Assembly (NCBI GenBank): GCA_964415045.1
Contig: CAYPZL010000271.1
Span: 1 to 5,758, forward strand
DNA length: 5,758 nt
Origin: CAYPZL01 sp964415045
GTDB taxonomy: Bacteria > Planctomycetota > Phycisphaerae > Sedimentisphaerales > Anaerobacaceae
Reading direction: 5' to 3'
The notes under the pieces were generated by a model. The model was not told the origin of the DNA. It ran no database searches and saw only the letters and a list, made by a program, of their open reading frames with translations. Position numbers and translations under genes: made by a program. Shown piece by piece: positions 1 to 5,758 of this stretch. Within the stretch, counting starts at the first letter, position 1. Each line of letters opens with the position of its first letter.

Positions 1-165
1 ACCATTCTACGCGAGCACCCCTAAGCCTTATCGTAACTACTGCAACGACAGGAGGGTACATTGATTTACGTCGAATCTTTGTCAAAAACTTAACGATGTT
101 TGAGGTTAGTAGTACAGCATCCTCCCCTTTTCGACCGTTCAGCAGGCTGCTCCAGAACAGACGGT

Positions 166-2073
166 TCACTTGAGATGGCGCGTGTAGCCCACGCGCCGGG
201 TCACGCCGATCTTGTCGAAATAGTCCAGCAATGGGATGGCATACTTGCGCGTCGTATCGAGCAGGTATTTGAATTTGACGCTCTCGAGCCCGCCGTTTTC
301 CCGGATGTAGGCGACAAGCCGTTGGCGCGCGGTGGCGACCGCTTCGACGTGAAAATAGAGCTTCTCGGCCACGCGGACCAGCCGCTGCTGCTCGACGAGC
401 AGGCGCATGGCTCGCTCCACCTCGGGCGGGGCCTGGCGCGTGGCCTCGGCCACTTCCTGCATGCCCGGCGGGTCGAACGGTCGGTTCCTGAACAACTCCT
501 CCACCTTCGTCAGCAATTCCTGCTCGGCGTCGTTGAACTGCTCGCGATGCTGCGGCAGCGCCAGGCGTCCCTTTCGCTCGACGAGCCGGCCCTCCGAAAG
601 CAGCAACCGGAGCACGTGATCGAAGACGTCCTTGCGCAGATCGGCATCGATCTGAAGCTGTTCGCTGCCGATGCCGGGGCTCTCGGGCCGGCGCTGATGG
701 AAATCTCCCACGAGCGCCGGCAGACGCTGACGGAGCCGCTCGGCCGTGTCAACGTGCATGTACAGTCTGCCGCCCAATTGCATAACGCGACCGTCGGCCA
801 CCAGTTGTGACAGCAGTTCGGCAAGCTGCCCGGGCGGCGTTTTGCTGCGCAGAGAAAGCTCCTTCTCGGCCGCGGCGAAGGACTCGGCGGACTTGACGCA
901 GTACTCGACGAAGCCCCCCACCGTCGCCGCCGCGGCAGCCCGCGCCCGGACATCCTCGACCACCTCCGGATGGCTGCGTTTGAGGCGCCTGGGCAAGGCT
1001 TCGATCACGATCCCCCCGCCGATGGTCCGTGCCGGCGAGAGGGTGCGCACGATGAAGTGATCGCGCGGCCCGGCCACGAGAGGCTCGTTGAGGCGAACCT
1101 GGACCAGACAGCGACCACCGGGCTTCAGATTCGTTTCCTGGAACAGGTACACCGCGGCGGTCGTTTCCGACGTGCCCGTGTGAAATTTGACCTGCTGGGC
1201 ATTCTTCAGGCCCGCTCGCTCCTGATCCAGCAGCTTCAGCTCGCACAGGTACCACGAGCTGGGAGAGAAATAATCGGCAACCGTGACAACGTTGCCTCGC
1301 CCGATGGCCTTCGGGGCCCACTGTGGCACGTTCAACGCCGCACACTGCCCCGCCAGCGCCCGCGAGCTTTCGCGGCCATAGACCTGAATCGCCCGAAGGC
1401 GTCCCTTGGTCCCCTGGGGCAGAAGCACCACCTCATCGCCAATCTCGACCGAGCCGGAAACCGGAATGCCGGCGACGATGGTGCCGTAGCCTTTGGCCGA
1501 AAACGCCCGCTCGACCGGTACGCGAAAGACTCCCTCGACTCCCTTGGGCTCGACGCTGGCGACCAGTTCCTTCAACGCCTCGTAGAAGTCCTCGAAGCCC
1601 TCCCCGGTGATACTGGAGACCGGCAGAATCGGCGCGCCTTCCAGGAAGGTGCCGATGAGAAAGTTCTCCACTTCCTGCCGGGCCGCCTGGACGCGCTCCT
1701 CCGGTACGCAATCCACCTTCGTCAGCGCGACGATGCCGCGCTCGACGCCCAACAGCGTGAGAATGTCGAGGTGCTCGCGCGTCTGCGGCATGACCCCGTC
1801 GTCGGCGGCCACCACCAGAAGACCGGCGTCGATCCCGCTGGCGCCGGCTACCATCGTCTTGATGAAATTCTCGTGGCCGGGGACGTCGACGATGCCCACT
1901 TCCATATCGGCCAGCACGCAGGGGGCAAAGCCCAGCTCGATGGACATCCCGCGCTCTTTCTCGGCTTTGAGGCGGTCGGTCTCGCAGCCGGTAAGGAGCT
2001 TGATCAGTGCCGTCTTGCCGTGATCGATATGGCCGGCCGTGCCGAGCGTGATGTTGCGTTGGCGTGCTTCCAC
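166..2073 (-). CDS. selB: SelB, selenocysteine-specific translation elongation factor
   Basis: SelB is a cytoplasmic GTPase that binds Sec-tRNA(Sec) and the SECIS hairpin in mRNA and delivers Sec to the ribosome at UGA. The 635-residue product is close to the usual length (about 614 in E. coli). The GTPase motifs are visible in order: G1 GHIDHGKT (14-21), the G2/switch region RGMSIELGFA (41-50), G3 DVPGHE (63-68), G4 TKVD (118-121) and a G5-like SSITGEG (153-159). EF-Tu-like beta-barrel domains follow to about residue 365. The C-terminal half is winged-helix repeats that bind SECIS RNA, ending in the typical SelB tail RKYAIPLLDYFDKIGVTRR (609-627). The start codon is GTG, five bases after the selA stop, with a GGAGG ribosome binding site (2083-2087) inside the selA tail, so translation is probably coupled to selA. 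No key residue appears to be missing. Confidence 0.97.
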   Translation of the reverse strand: MEARQRNITLGTAGHIDHGKTALIKLLTGCETDRLKAEKERGMSIELGFAPCVLADMEVGIVDVPGHENFIKTMVAGASGIDAGLLVVAADDGVMPQTREHLDILTLLGVERGIVALTKVDCVPEERVQAARQEVENFLIGTFLEGAPILPVSSITGEGFEDFYEALKELVASVEPKGVEGVFRVPVERAFSAKGYGTIVAGIPVSGSVEIGDEVVLLPQGTKGRLRAIQVYGRESSRALAGQCAALNVPQWAPKAIGRGNVVTVADYFSPSSWYLCELKLLDQERAGLKNAQQVKFHTGTSETTAAVYLFQETNLKPGGRCLVQVRLNEPLVAGPRDHFIVRTLSPARTIGGGIVIEALPRRLKRSHPEVVEDVRARAAAAATVGGFVEYCVKSAESFAAAEKELSLRSKTPPGQLAELLSQLVADGRVMQLGGRLYMHVDTAERLRQRLPALVGDFHQRRPESPGIGSEQLQIDADLRKDVFDHVLRLLLSEGRLVERKGRLALPQHREQFNDAEQELLTKVEELFRNRPFDPPGMQEVAEATRQAPPEVERAMRLLVEQQRLVRVAEKLYFHVEAVATARQRLVAYIRENGGLESVKFKYLLDTTRKYAIPLLDYFDKIGVTRRVGYTRHLK

Positions 2074-2078
2074 GGAGC

Positions 2079-3494
2079 TTAGCCTCCAACCGAAAGGACT
2101 TCCGTCACCGCCTGCACGATGATCGCGTCGTCACCGTCCCGCAGCGTACGCGGGTCCAGCAGAACCTGGTCGTTTTGTATCCGCGTAAAAACCGGCGTCT
2201 CGCAAAGCCGCAGCCGCCTGGCCACAGATTCGGCGCCGCCCTGCTCAGGCCGGATGGCCACGAGCGTCGTCGCCAGATTCTGCAGCGGCAGCGAGCCGCT
2301 GCCCATCTGCGAGAACCCGCCTACCGTTGTCACCGTCGCTCCGGCAGCCTTCTCGGCAATCGCGCCGGCCAGCCGCTCGGCATGTTTGCGAATCTCGTCG
2401 ACACTGCGCCGCAGCATCTGCAGCGTGGGTACCTCGCGCAAGGCGATTTCTTCGTCTAAAAACAGCTTCAACGTCGCCTCCAGCGCCGCCAGCGTCAGCT
2501 TGCCCACCCGAACGATCCGGGCAAACTGATTCTTGCGCACCGCGTCGATCAACTTCTTGCGCCCCAGGATGATCCCGCCCTGCGCCGCGCCGATCAGCTT
2601 GTCGGCGCTGGAGGTCACGATGTCGGCCCCCTGCCGAATGGAATCGGGCAGCGTCGGCTCCGGCGCGAAGCCGAACTGGGAGAAATCGACCAGGGCCCCG
2701 GCGCCCACGTCGTCGATCATGGTCAACCCGTGGTTGTGGGCGATCTCCACGAGCACATCCAGCGGCACCTCCGACGAAAAGCCCTGAATCTTGTAGTTGC
2801 TGGGATGCACGCGCAGGATCGCGGCGGTGTTCTCGGTGATGGCATTCTCGTAGTCGCGCGCGTGCGTCTTGTTGGTGGTGCCGACCTCGACCAGCTTCGC
2901 GCCGCTGAAGGCCATCACGTCGGGCAGGCGAAAAGAGCCGCCGATCTCGACGAGCTGGCCGCGCGAGACGATGACCTCCCTGTCCTTGCCCACCGTGTTC
3001 AGGACAATGGCAGTTGCGGCCGCGTTGTTGTTGACCACCGTGGCCGCCTCGGCGCCGGTCAGCCGCTGCAGCAGCCAATCGATGCGCTCGTCGCGCCGCG
3101 AGCGTTTCCCGGTCTCGGCGCTCAACTGCAAGAGCGAGTATCCCTGGAGTTCCTGCGCGATCTGCCGGATAGCCGCCTGTGACAGAACGGCGCGTCCCAG
3201 GCCGGTGTGCAGCACGATCCCGGTGGCATTGACAACGCGGCGATAGAACGGCCTTCTCGTCGCAGCCAGGCGCTGGGCCGCGACCGTCAGCACGCGTTCG
3301 CGAATGGTCGCTTCGTCCACGTCGGCCGTGGCCCCGGTCATGAGCCGCTGTCGGACTTCGCCAAGAGCCTCCCGGACGGCGTCCGCAACCAGCTTGTGCC
3401 CGAAATCGGCTGCCAACGCCTCCATTTGTGGCGCTTTGAGCAGCGTATCGACGGAAGGAACGCGGCGCATGACTTGTTTTGTCTCTTCATCCAT
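2079..3494 (-). CDS. selA: SelA, L-seryl-tRNA(Sec) selenium transferase
   Basis: SelA is the PLP-dependent enzyme that converts Ser-tRNA(Sec) to Sec-tRNA(Sec) using selenophosphate. The product has 471 residues, against 463 in E. coli SelA. Family signatures are present: NATGIVLHTGLGRAVLS (89-105), the VNNNAAA segment (153-159), DDVGAGALVD (261-270) and the PLP-lysine motif SSADKLIGAAQGG, with Lys299 as the predicted Schiff-base lysine. The N-terminus (RRVPSVDTLL) resembles the start of known SelA proteins, which supports the ATG at 3494. An AAGGAGT Shine-Dalgarno sequence (3508-3514) lies 13 bases upstream, slightly far. An alternative ATG eight codons downstream lacks a better site. The gene is upstream of selB in the same operon, with a 5-nt gap. 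The gene looks intact. Confidence 0.97.
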   Translation of the reverse strand: MDEETKQVMRRVPSVDTLLKAPQMEALAADFGHKLVADAVREALGEVRQRLMTGATADVDEATIRERVLTVAAQRLAATRRPFYRRVVNATGIVLHTGLGRAVLSQAAIRQIAQELQGYSLLQLSAETGKRSRRDERIDWLLQRLTGAEAATVVNNNAAATAIVLNTVGKDREVIVSRGQLVEIGGSFRLPDVMAFSGAKLVEVGTTNKTHARDYENAITENTAAILRVHPSNYKIQGFSSEVPLDVLVEIAHNHGLTMIDDVGAGALVDFSQFGFAPEPTLPDSIRQGADIVTSSADKLIGAAQGGIILGRKKLIDAVRKNQFARIVRVGKLTLAALEATLKLFLDEEIALREVPTLQMLRRSVDEIRKHAERLAGAIAEKAAGATVTTVGGFSQMGSGSLPLQNLATTLVAIRPEQGGAESVARRLRLCETPVFTRIQNDQVLLDPRTLRDGDDAIIVQAVTEVLSVGG

Positions 3495-3918
3495 AGATCA
3501 CTCTGACACTCCTTGGATTCGCCTGTATCGTGCCGCCCGGGGACGCCGAACCGTTCGTTTCCACTCTCGTCCGCTCCGCCGGCGGCAGACGAACACCATT
3601 GTACGCGCCAGGCCGGACAGGACAAGCCGCTTTCCCGGCTGAACGTCCCGGGTCCACAGCGACGCCCCTACTGGCTTCTCGGCCGGCAGAGGCACATTTC
3701 GCCAAAAAACCGAAAAAAGCTGTAACACAATGTCGCTTACTCCGTCACAATAAGGGTAGCCGGCGGTGGGGTGTGTGCGCTTACGCGGCCGAACGACGAT
3801 GTTCTGGACGCGTGAGTCCGGGAGGAAACGTCGCCGGCGAGAGCATTCGTCGGTTGCGGCTTGCGGAAACTTGACAATAACTTGCCTTGGCGATAGAAGG
3901 AACGGACGAGAGACCGGC
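3495..3918. other. Divergent intergenic region between selA and the UGA-containing gene
   Basis: This 424-base spacer should hold the promoters of both divergent units. Open frames crossing it on either strand have arginine/proline-rich, low-complexity translations and no ribosome binding site, so I do not call a gene. I looked for a tRNA(Sec) gene (selC) and found no T-loop plus TCA-anticodon arrangement. A weak minus-strand promoter candidate for selA is TTGTGA (3750 to 3745), 17 bases, then TGTTAC (3727 to 3722), which matches consensus at only 7 of 12 positions. Two short perfect palindromes, CCGCCGGCGG (about 3577-3586) and TCGCCGGCGA (about 3831-3840), and an A-rich tract (3703-3718) are visible but have no assignable role. 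A better promoter for the plus-strand gene is listed separately. Confidence 0.5.
3871..3899 (+). promoter_or_regulatory. Sigma70-like promoter candidate for the selenoprotein gene
   Basis: A perfect -35 hexamer TTGACA (3871-3876) is followed after 17 bases by TAGAAG (3894-3899), which matches 4 of 6 positions of the -10 consensus. Transcription would begin near 3906, leaving a leader of only about 13 bases before the ATG at 3919. The short leader and imperfect -10 make this tentative. The local fall in GC compared with the flanking sequence supports it. Confidence 0.45.
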
Positions 3919-4563
3919 ATGATGAAGAAAAGAGACATCTTGCTTGCGGCAGGGATCGTCGCGGTCGCCCTTCTGGCTGTGCTCTTCGTCTCACAAAGAA
4001 CGGGCCGTGTCAGGATTGCGAGTCCAGGCGTGGAACTGGAACTGCGCGGGGGCCTGGCCCGACGCGTGACGCTGCGGTCGGGCTCGGAGCCGAGCGAGAT
4101 CCGCGCGGGCACCTATCGACCAACCCAACTGACGATCACCCAGAAACGAGACGGCCAAACCTGGGAGTTGCAAAGCCGGGGGCCCTGGGGACAACTCGGC
4201 AGAATTGCCGTCGTCGGCGGCCAGACCACGACGATCGACGTCGGCGCCCCGTTGCGGGTGAAACCGAAGGTCACGCGGAGGCGTGGGCAAGTCTTCGTCG
4301 GCTTGTCCATCTACGGGCAGGCCGGGGAGAAATACCGCAATACGATCCTCAGGAACGGCCGCCGGGGATCGCCGCCCAAGGTCCGGATCATCGATAAGGC
4401 CGGCAAGGTCCTCGCCTCCGGGGCGTTCCGGTATGGCTGAGGCGGCACCTGTTCGTACTCGTGGCGAGTACCGCAGAATTTCAAAGGTGAGTTTCGTGTC
4501 GAAGTGGATGCAGATCTGGGACCCTTCGAGGTCGAGCACGACCAGCACTGGCATTCCATCTAA
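3919..4563 (+). CDS. Predicted membrane-anchored selenoprotein, UGA-encoded Sec174 in a UGGTC motif (unrecognised family)
   Basis: I do not recognise this family. Read through the in-frame TGA at 4438-4440 as Sec, the product is 214 residues ending at TAA 4561-4563. Residues 7-24 are a hydrophobic segment after MMKKRD, so it is a signal anchor or uncleaved signal with no lipobox Cys. The rest should lie outside the cytoplasmic membrane and looks beta-rich, with alternating hydrophobic residues and many Gly, Thr and Arg. The C-terminal module includes KVRIIDKAGKVLASGAFRYG, then U-GGTC, then YSWRVP, and later DLGPFEV. Sec174 and Cys178 are the only selenol/thiol residues in the whole protein, which suggests a selenenylsulfide redox pair. 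A SECIS-like hairpin lies 21 nt after the TGA, and a paralogue downstream keeps the same TGA and the sequence after it. Starts at 3919 or 3922 are both possible; GAGAG (3908-3912) is a weak ribosome binding site, and 3922 aligns best with the paralogue. If the UGA acted as a stop, the product would be 173 residues. Enzymatic function is unknown. Confidence 0.85.
4438..4472 (+). promoter_or_regulatory. Sec UGA codon and bacterial SECIS-like hairpin, copy 1
   Basis: The TGA at 4438-4440 is followed, after 21 nt, by the TGG loop (4462-4464) of a perfect 7-bp hairpin, GTACTCG (4455-4461) with CGAGTAC (4465-4471). Known bacterial SECIS elements sit directly downstream of the UGA, with a small apical loop containing a G near its 5' side, about 16-37 nt away. 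This hairpin fits those rules. It lies inside the coding sequence and also encodes Tyr-Ser-Trp-Arg-Val. A C-C mismatch ends the stem (4454 and 4472), and I see no strong lower stem. Confidence 0.8.
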
Positions 4564-4605
4564 CCCCCGCCCGAGTCAACCCGCACGCTCCCTGCTACCG
4601 ACGAT

Positions 4606-4847
4606 ATGAAAAGACGCTACGGAATCATTCTGCTCATACTGCTCGCCCGTCACCGCCTGCGTTCAAGATCGTAGATGAGGAAGGAAACGTGCTGGTTCAA
4701 GACAGATTCAAATATGGTTGAGGTGGCACCTGCCGGTACTCGTGGCGAGTACCCTCCGATTTCAAGGGGAGATTCCAGGTGCAGATCGACGTCGACCTGG
4801 GGCCCTTTGAGGTCACGCATGAAAGGAGCTGGCACTCCATCGAGTAA
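4606..4847 (+). pseudogene. Second UGA-containing paralogue, internally deleted and frameshifted
   Basis: An ATG at 4606 opens MKRRYGIILLILLA, a signal-anchor start like copy 1. That frame then degenerates and stops at TAG 4672-4674. In the -1 frame, from about 4650, the sequence matches the C-terminal module of copy 1: SPPAFKIVDEEG, then DRFKYG, TGA (4719-4721), GGTCRYSWRVP and DLGPFEV, ending WHSIE at TAA 4845-4847. From the Phe before the UGA to the end, 32 of 45 aligned positions are identical. The central domain of about 130 residues present in copy 1 is missing. The simplest reading is an internal deletion that also shifted the frame, near 4648-4655. I see no slippery heptamer to support programmed -1 frameshifting. 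An in-frame GTG at 4689 behind AGGAAGGA could start a roughly 52-residue product, but this site falls within the conserved module. No clear ribosome binding site precedes 4606. An assembly error is also possible. Confidence 0.65.
4719..4753 (+). promoter_or_regulatory. Sec UGA codon and bacterial SECIS-like hairpin, copy 2
   Basis: The TGA at 4719-4721 is followed after 21 nt by the same TGG loop (4743-4745). The stem here is 8 bp, GGTACTCG (4735-4742) with CGAGTACC (4746-4753), one pair longer than in copy 1. An 18-nt block, GTACTCGTGGCGAGTACC, is identical in the two copies while flanking codons carry many silent differences. This is what selection on the RNA structure would produce. Confidence 0.75.
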
Positions 4848-4872
4848 CACAGAGGCAGCGTTTGCGCGTACC

Positions 4873-4907
4873 GGCGGGTCAAGAGGCAACTCTGACCCGC
4901 CTTTTCT
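4873..4907 (+). terminator. Rho-independent terminator closing the selenoprotein unit
   Basis: The outer stem GGCGGGTC (4873-4880) pairs perfectly with GACCCGCC (4894-4901). Inside it, after one unpaired A (4881), AGAG (4882-4885) pairs with CTCT (4890-4893) around a GCAA tetraloop. The T-rich run TTTTCT (4902-4907) follows directly. It lies 26 bases after the TAA of copy 2. No comparable structure separates copy 1 from copy 2, so the two are probably on one transcript. Confidence 0.88.
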
Positions 4908-5017
4908 ATTGGCCGGACAGACATGGAGAGATGCAGCAACGTGAAACGGATATCGTCACCGGACGGAGAATCGCCGCACTGTAATTGCCAGTAGATTCTT
5001 TTTGGAAGGGGTAGAGT

Positions 5018-5710
5018 ATGAGAAAAACGATGATGGCAGTGTGGATCGTGGCAGTCGTTACGGCTATGGCAACAATGTGTGGCGGTGCACAGGAAGGGGA
5101 GACTGCGCCGCAGGAAACCGACGTCTTGAATCCGTGGTGCGGTAAGTACTGCATGAGCTTCTTCACGCGGGCCCGGTCCGCCAAAACCGTGGGCAAGGGA
5201 CACCTGTCGGCCGCCATTAAGGTCCAGCACTTTGACTGGGACCTGGTCAAAGGCTCCGACGGCGACTACCACGGCAGGGCCTCGGGACAGGATAAAGAAC
5301 GACTGATGAACGTGCTGTGTTTCAAATACGGCTGGGCCGAGAACCATCACATCGCCGTCGGAATCCCCTACTGGTTCAACGATTTCGACATTCCGGGCAA
5401 GGAGAACGATCACGACGGCTTTGCCAACGTGTTCGTGTTCGAGAAATGGCAGTTCATCAAAGAGACCAACACAATCCCGGCGGTGGCCTTCGACGTCTGG
5501 TAGTACTTCGGCTCGGGCGACAGCGACAAGAAGCTGGGTACCGACGACGGCGCCGTCAAGCTGACCGCGACGATATCGAAGGCGTGGAAGGGCTTCTCAC
5601 TGCACGCCAATCCCGGCTATACCTGGGGTCAGGATGAGGCTCCGGACATCGGTGAGTTCAACGCCGCGATCCTCACGAAACCGCACAAGACCTTGTGGCC
5701 CGGCGCTGAA
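5018..5710 (+). pseudogene. Secreted, possibly outer-membrane barrel protein, broken by an in-frame TAG and truncated
   Basis: The ATG at 5018 has a good ribosome binding site, GGAAGGGG (5004-5011), 6 bases upstream. The first 24 or so residues (MRKTMMAVWIVAVVTAMAT...GGAQ) form a Sec-type signal peptide. The frame runs 161 codons to TAG 5501-5503, then continues with equally protein-like sequence: YFGSGDSDKK, LTATISKAWKG, NPGYTWGQDEAPDIGEFNAAILTK. After about 5710 the translation stops resembling it and ends at TGA 5741. Alternating polar and aromatic residues (IAVGIPYWFNDFDIP, FVFEKWQF, TIPAVAFDVW) suggest an outer-membrane beta-barrel, perhaps like the phenol-degradation MetA-type porin-like family. 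That assignment is tentative. A CGKYC motif (CxxxC) follows the signal peptide. The TAG is probably a nonsense mutation at a Tyr, Trp or Gln codon, and the 3' end looks interrupted by a hairpin-bearing element. A possible -10 (TGTAAT, 4980-4985) lacks a clear -35. Readthrough of UAG is possible but unsupported here. Confidence 0.6.
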
Positions 5711-5758
5711 CATAAATCTGTAATCCACCGGCTATGCCGGTGAGAATTGAAAAGGCTC
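5711..5758. mobile_element. Possible IS200/IS605-type or REP-like end with hairpin, cut by the window edge
   Basis: A perfect 7-bp hairpin, CACCGGC (5726-5732), TAT loop, GCCGGTG (5736-5742), sits where the preceding coding frame loses sense. Subterminal hairpins with tiny loops are typical of IS200/IS605 ends and of REP sequences. No T-run follows, so it is not a normal terminator. Composition also shifts to AT-rich on either side (ATAAATCTGTAAT, GAATTGAAAAG). No transposase sequence is inside the window, so the boundary and identity are uncertain. Confidence 0.35.

Noticed and set aside
50..93. AGGAGGG followed by TTG at 61 and a 10-codon frame
   Set aside because: The Shine-Dalgarno match is good, but the frame is too short and nothing else supports a gene or leader peptide.
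124..166. A possible selB terminator just past its stop codon
   Set aside because: The ACCGT/ACGGT and AGCAG/CTGCT repeats do not form a continuous stem, and no T-run follows on the minus strand.
166..168. The selB TGA stop considered as a possible Sec codon
   Set aside because: The SelB C-terminal winged helix is complete at this point, the downstream frame closes after eight codons, and no SECIS-like hairpin follows.
3..173. A plus-strand frame open from the left edge to TGA 171-173, overlapping the selB tail
   Set aside because: It has about 56 codons with no recognisable protein features. An open frame of this length can arise by chance, and its start is outside the window.
970..2082. 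A 370-codon plus-strand open frame, and another at 100-810, opposite selB
   Set aside because: Both are antisense to a clearly conserved selB. They arise from the GC-rich codon pattern, have no recognisable domain and need no separate explanation.
3498..4112. A 204-codon minus-strand open frame covering the divergent spacer
   Set aside because: It has an arginine/serine-rich translation, no ribosome binding site, and overlaps the start of the selenoprotein gene. It is likely a compositional artefact.
4675..4944. An 89-codon plus-strand open frame over copy 2 (MRKETCW...)
   Set aside because: It is in a different frame from the module conserved with copy 1. The conserved frame passes through TGA 4719 and explains the sequence better.

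Overview
This is a GC-rich bacterial window centred on selenocysteine (Sec) biosynthesis and use. The organism can insert Sec at UGA, because complete selA and selB genes are present. High GC, the style of the proteins and the absence of any recognisable enterobacterial context suggest a non-model, probably anaerobic Gram-negative lineage (Planctomycetota or Desulfobacterota would fit). That placement is inference only.

Layout. On the minus strand, selA (3494 to 2079) and selB (2073 to 166) form a tight two-gene operon. A 424-base divergent spacer (3495-3918) shows no convincing gene. On the plus strand, a gene starts at about 3919 and meets an in-frame TGA at 4438-4440. Its frame stays open past that TGA to a TAA at 4561-4563. 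A second, shorter paralogue lies at 4606-4847 and has the same TGA (4719-4721), the same flanking protein sequence and the same hairpin just downstream. Each TGA is followed after 21 nt by an identical perfect hairpin with a TGG loop, matching the position and form of a bacterial SECIS element. I read copy 1 as a membrane-anchored selenoprotein of a family I do not recognise, with a Sec-Gly-Gly-Thr-Cys (UxxxC) motif. Copy 2 looks like an internally deleted, frameshifted relative. A strong intrinsic terminator (4873-4907) closes this unit. A conventional gene caller would end copy 1 at the TGA and miss copy 2.

Further right, from 5018, is a secreted, possibly outer-membrane protein gene. It is broken by an in-frame TAG (5501-5503), and its frame stops making sense near a hairpin at 5726-5742 that resembles an IS200/IS605-type or REP-like end.

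How the genes work together: SelA makes Sec-tRNA(Sec) from Ser-tRNA(Sec) and selenophosphate. SelB delivers it to UGA codons marked by a SECIS. The neighbouring UGA genes are likely clients of that machinery. The tRNA(Sec) gene (selC) and selenophosphate synthetase (selD) are not in the window.
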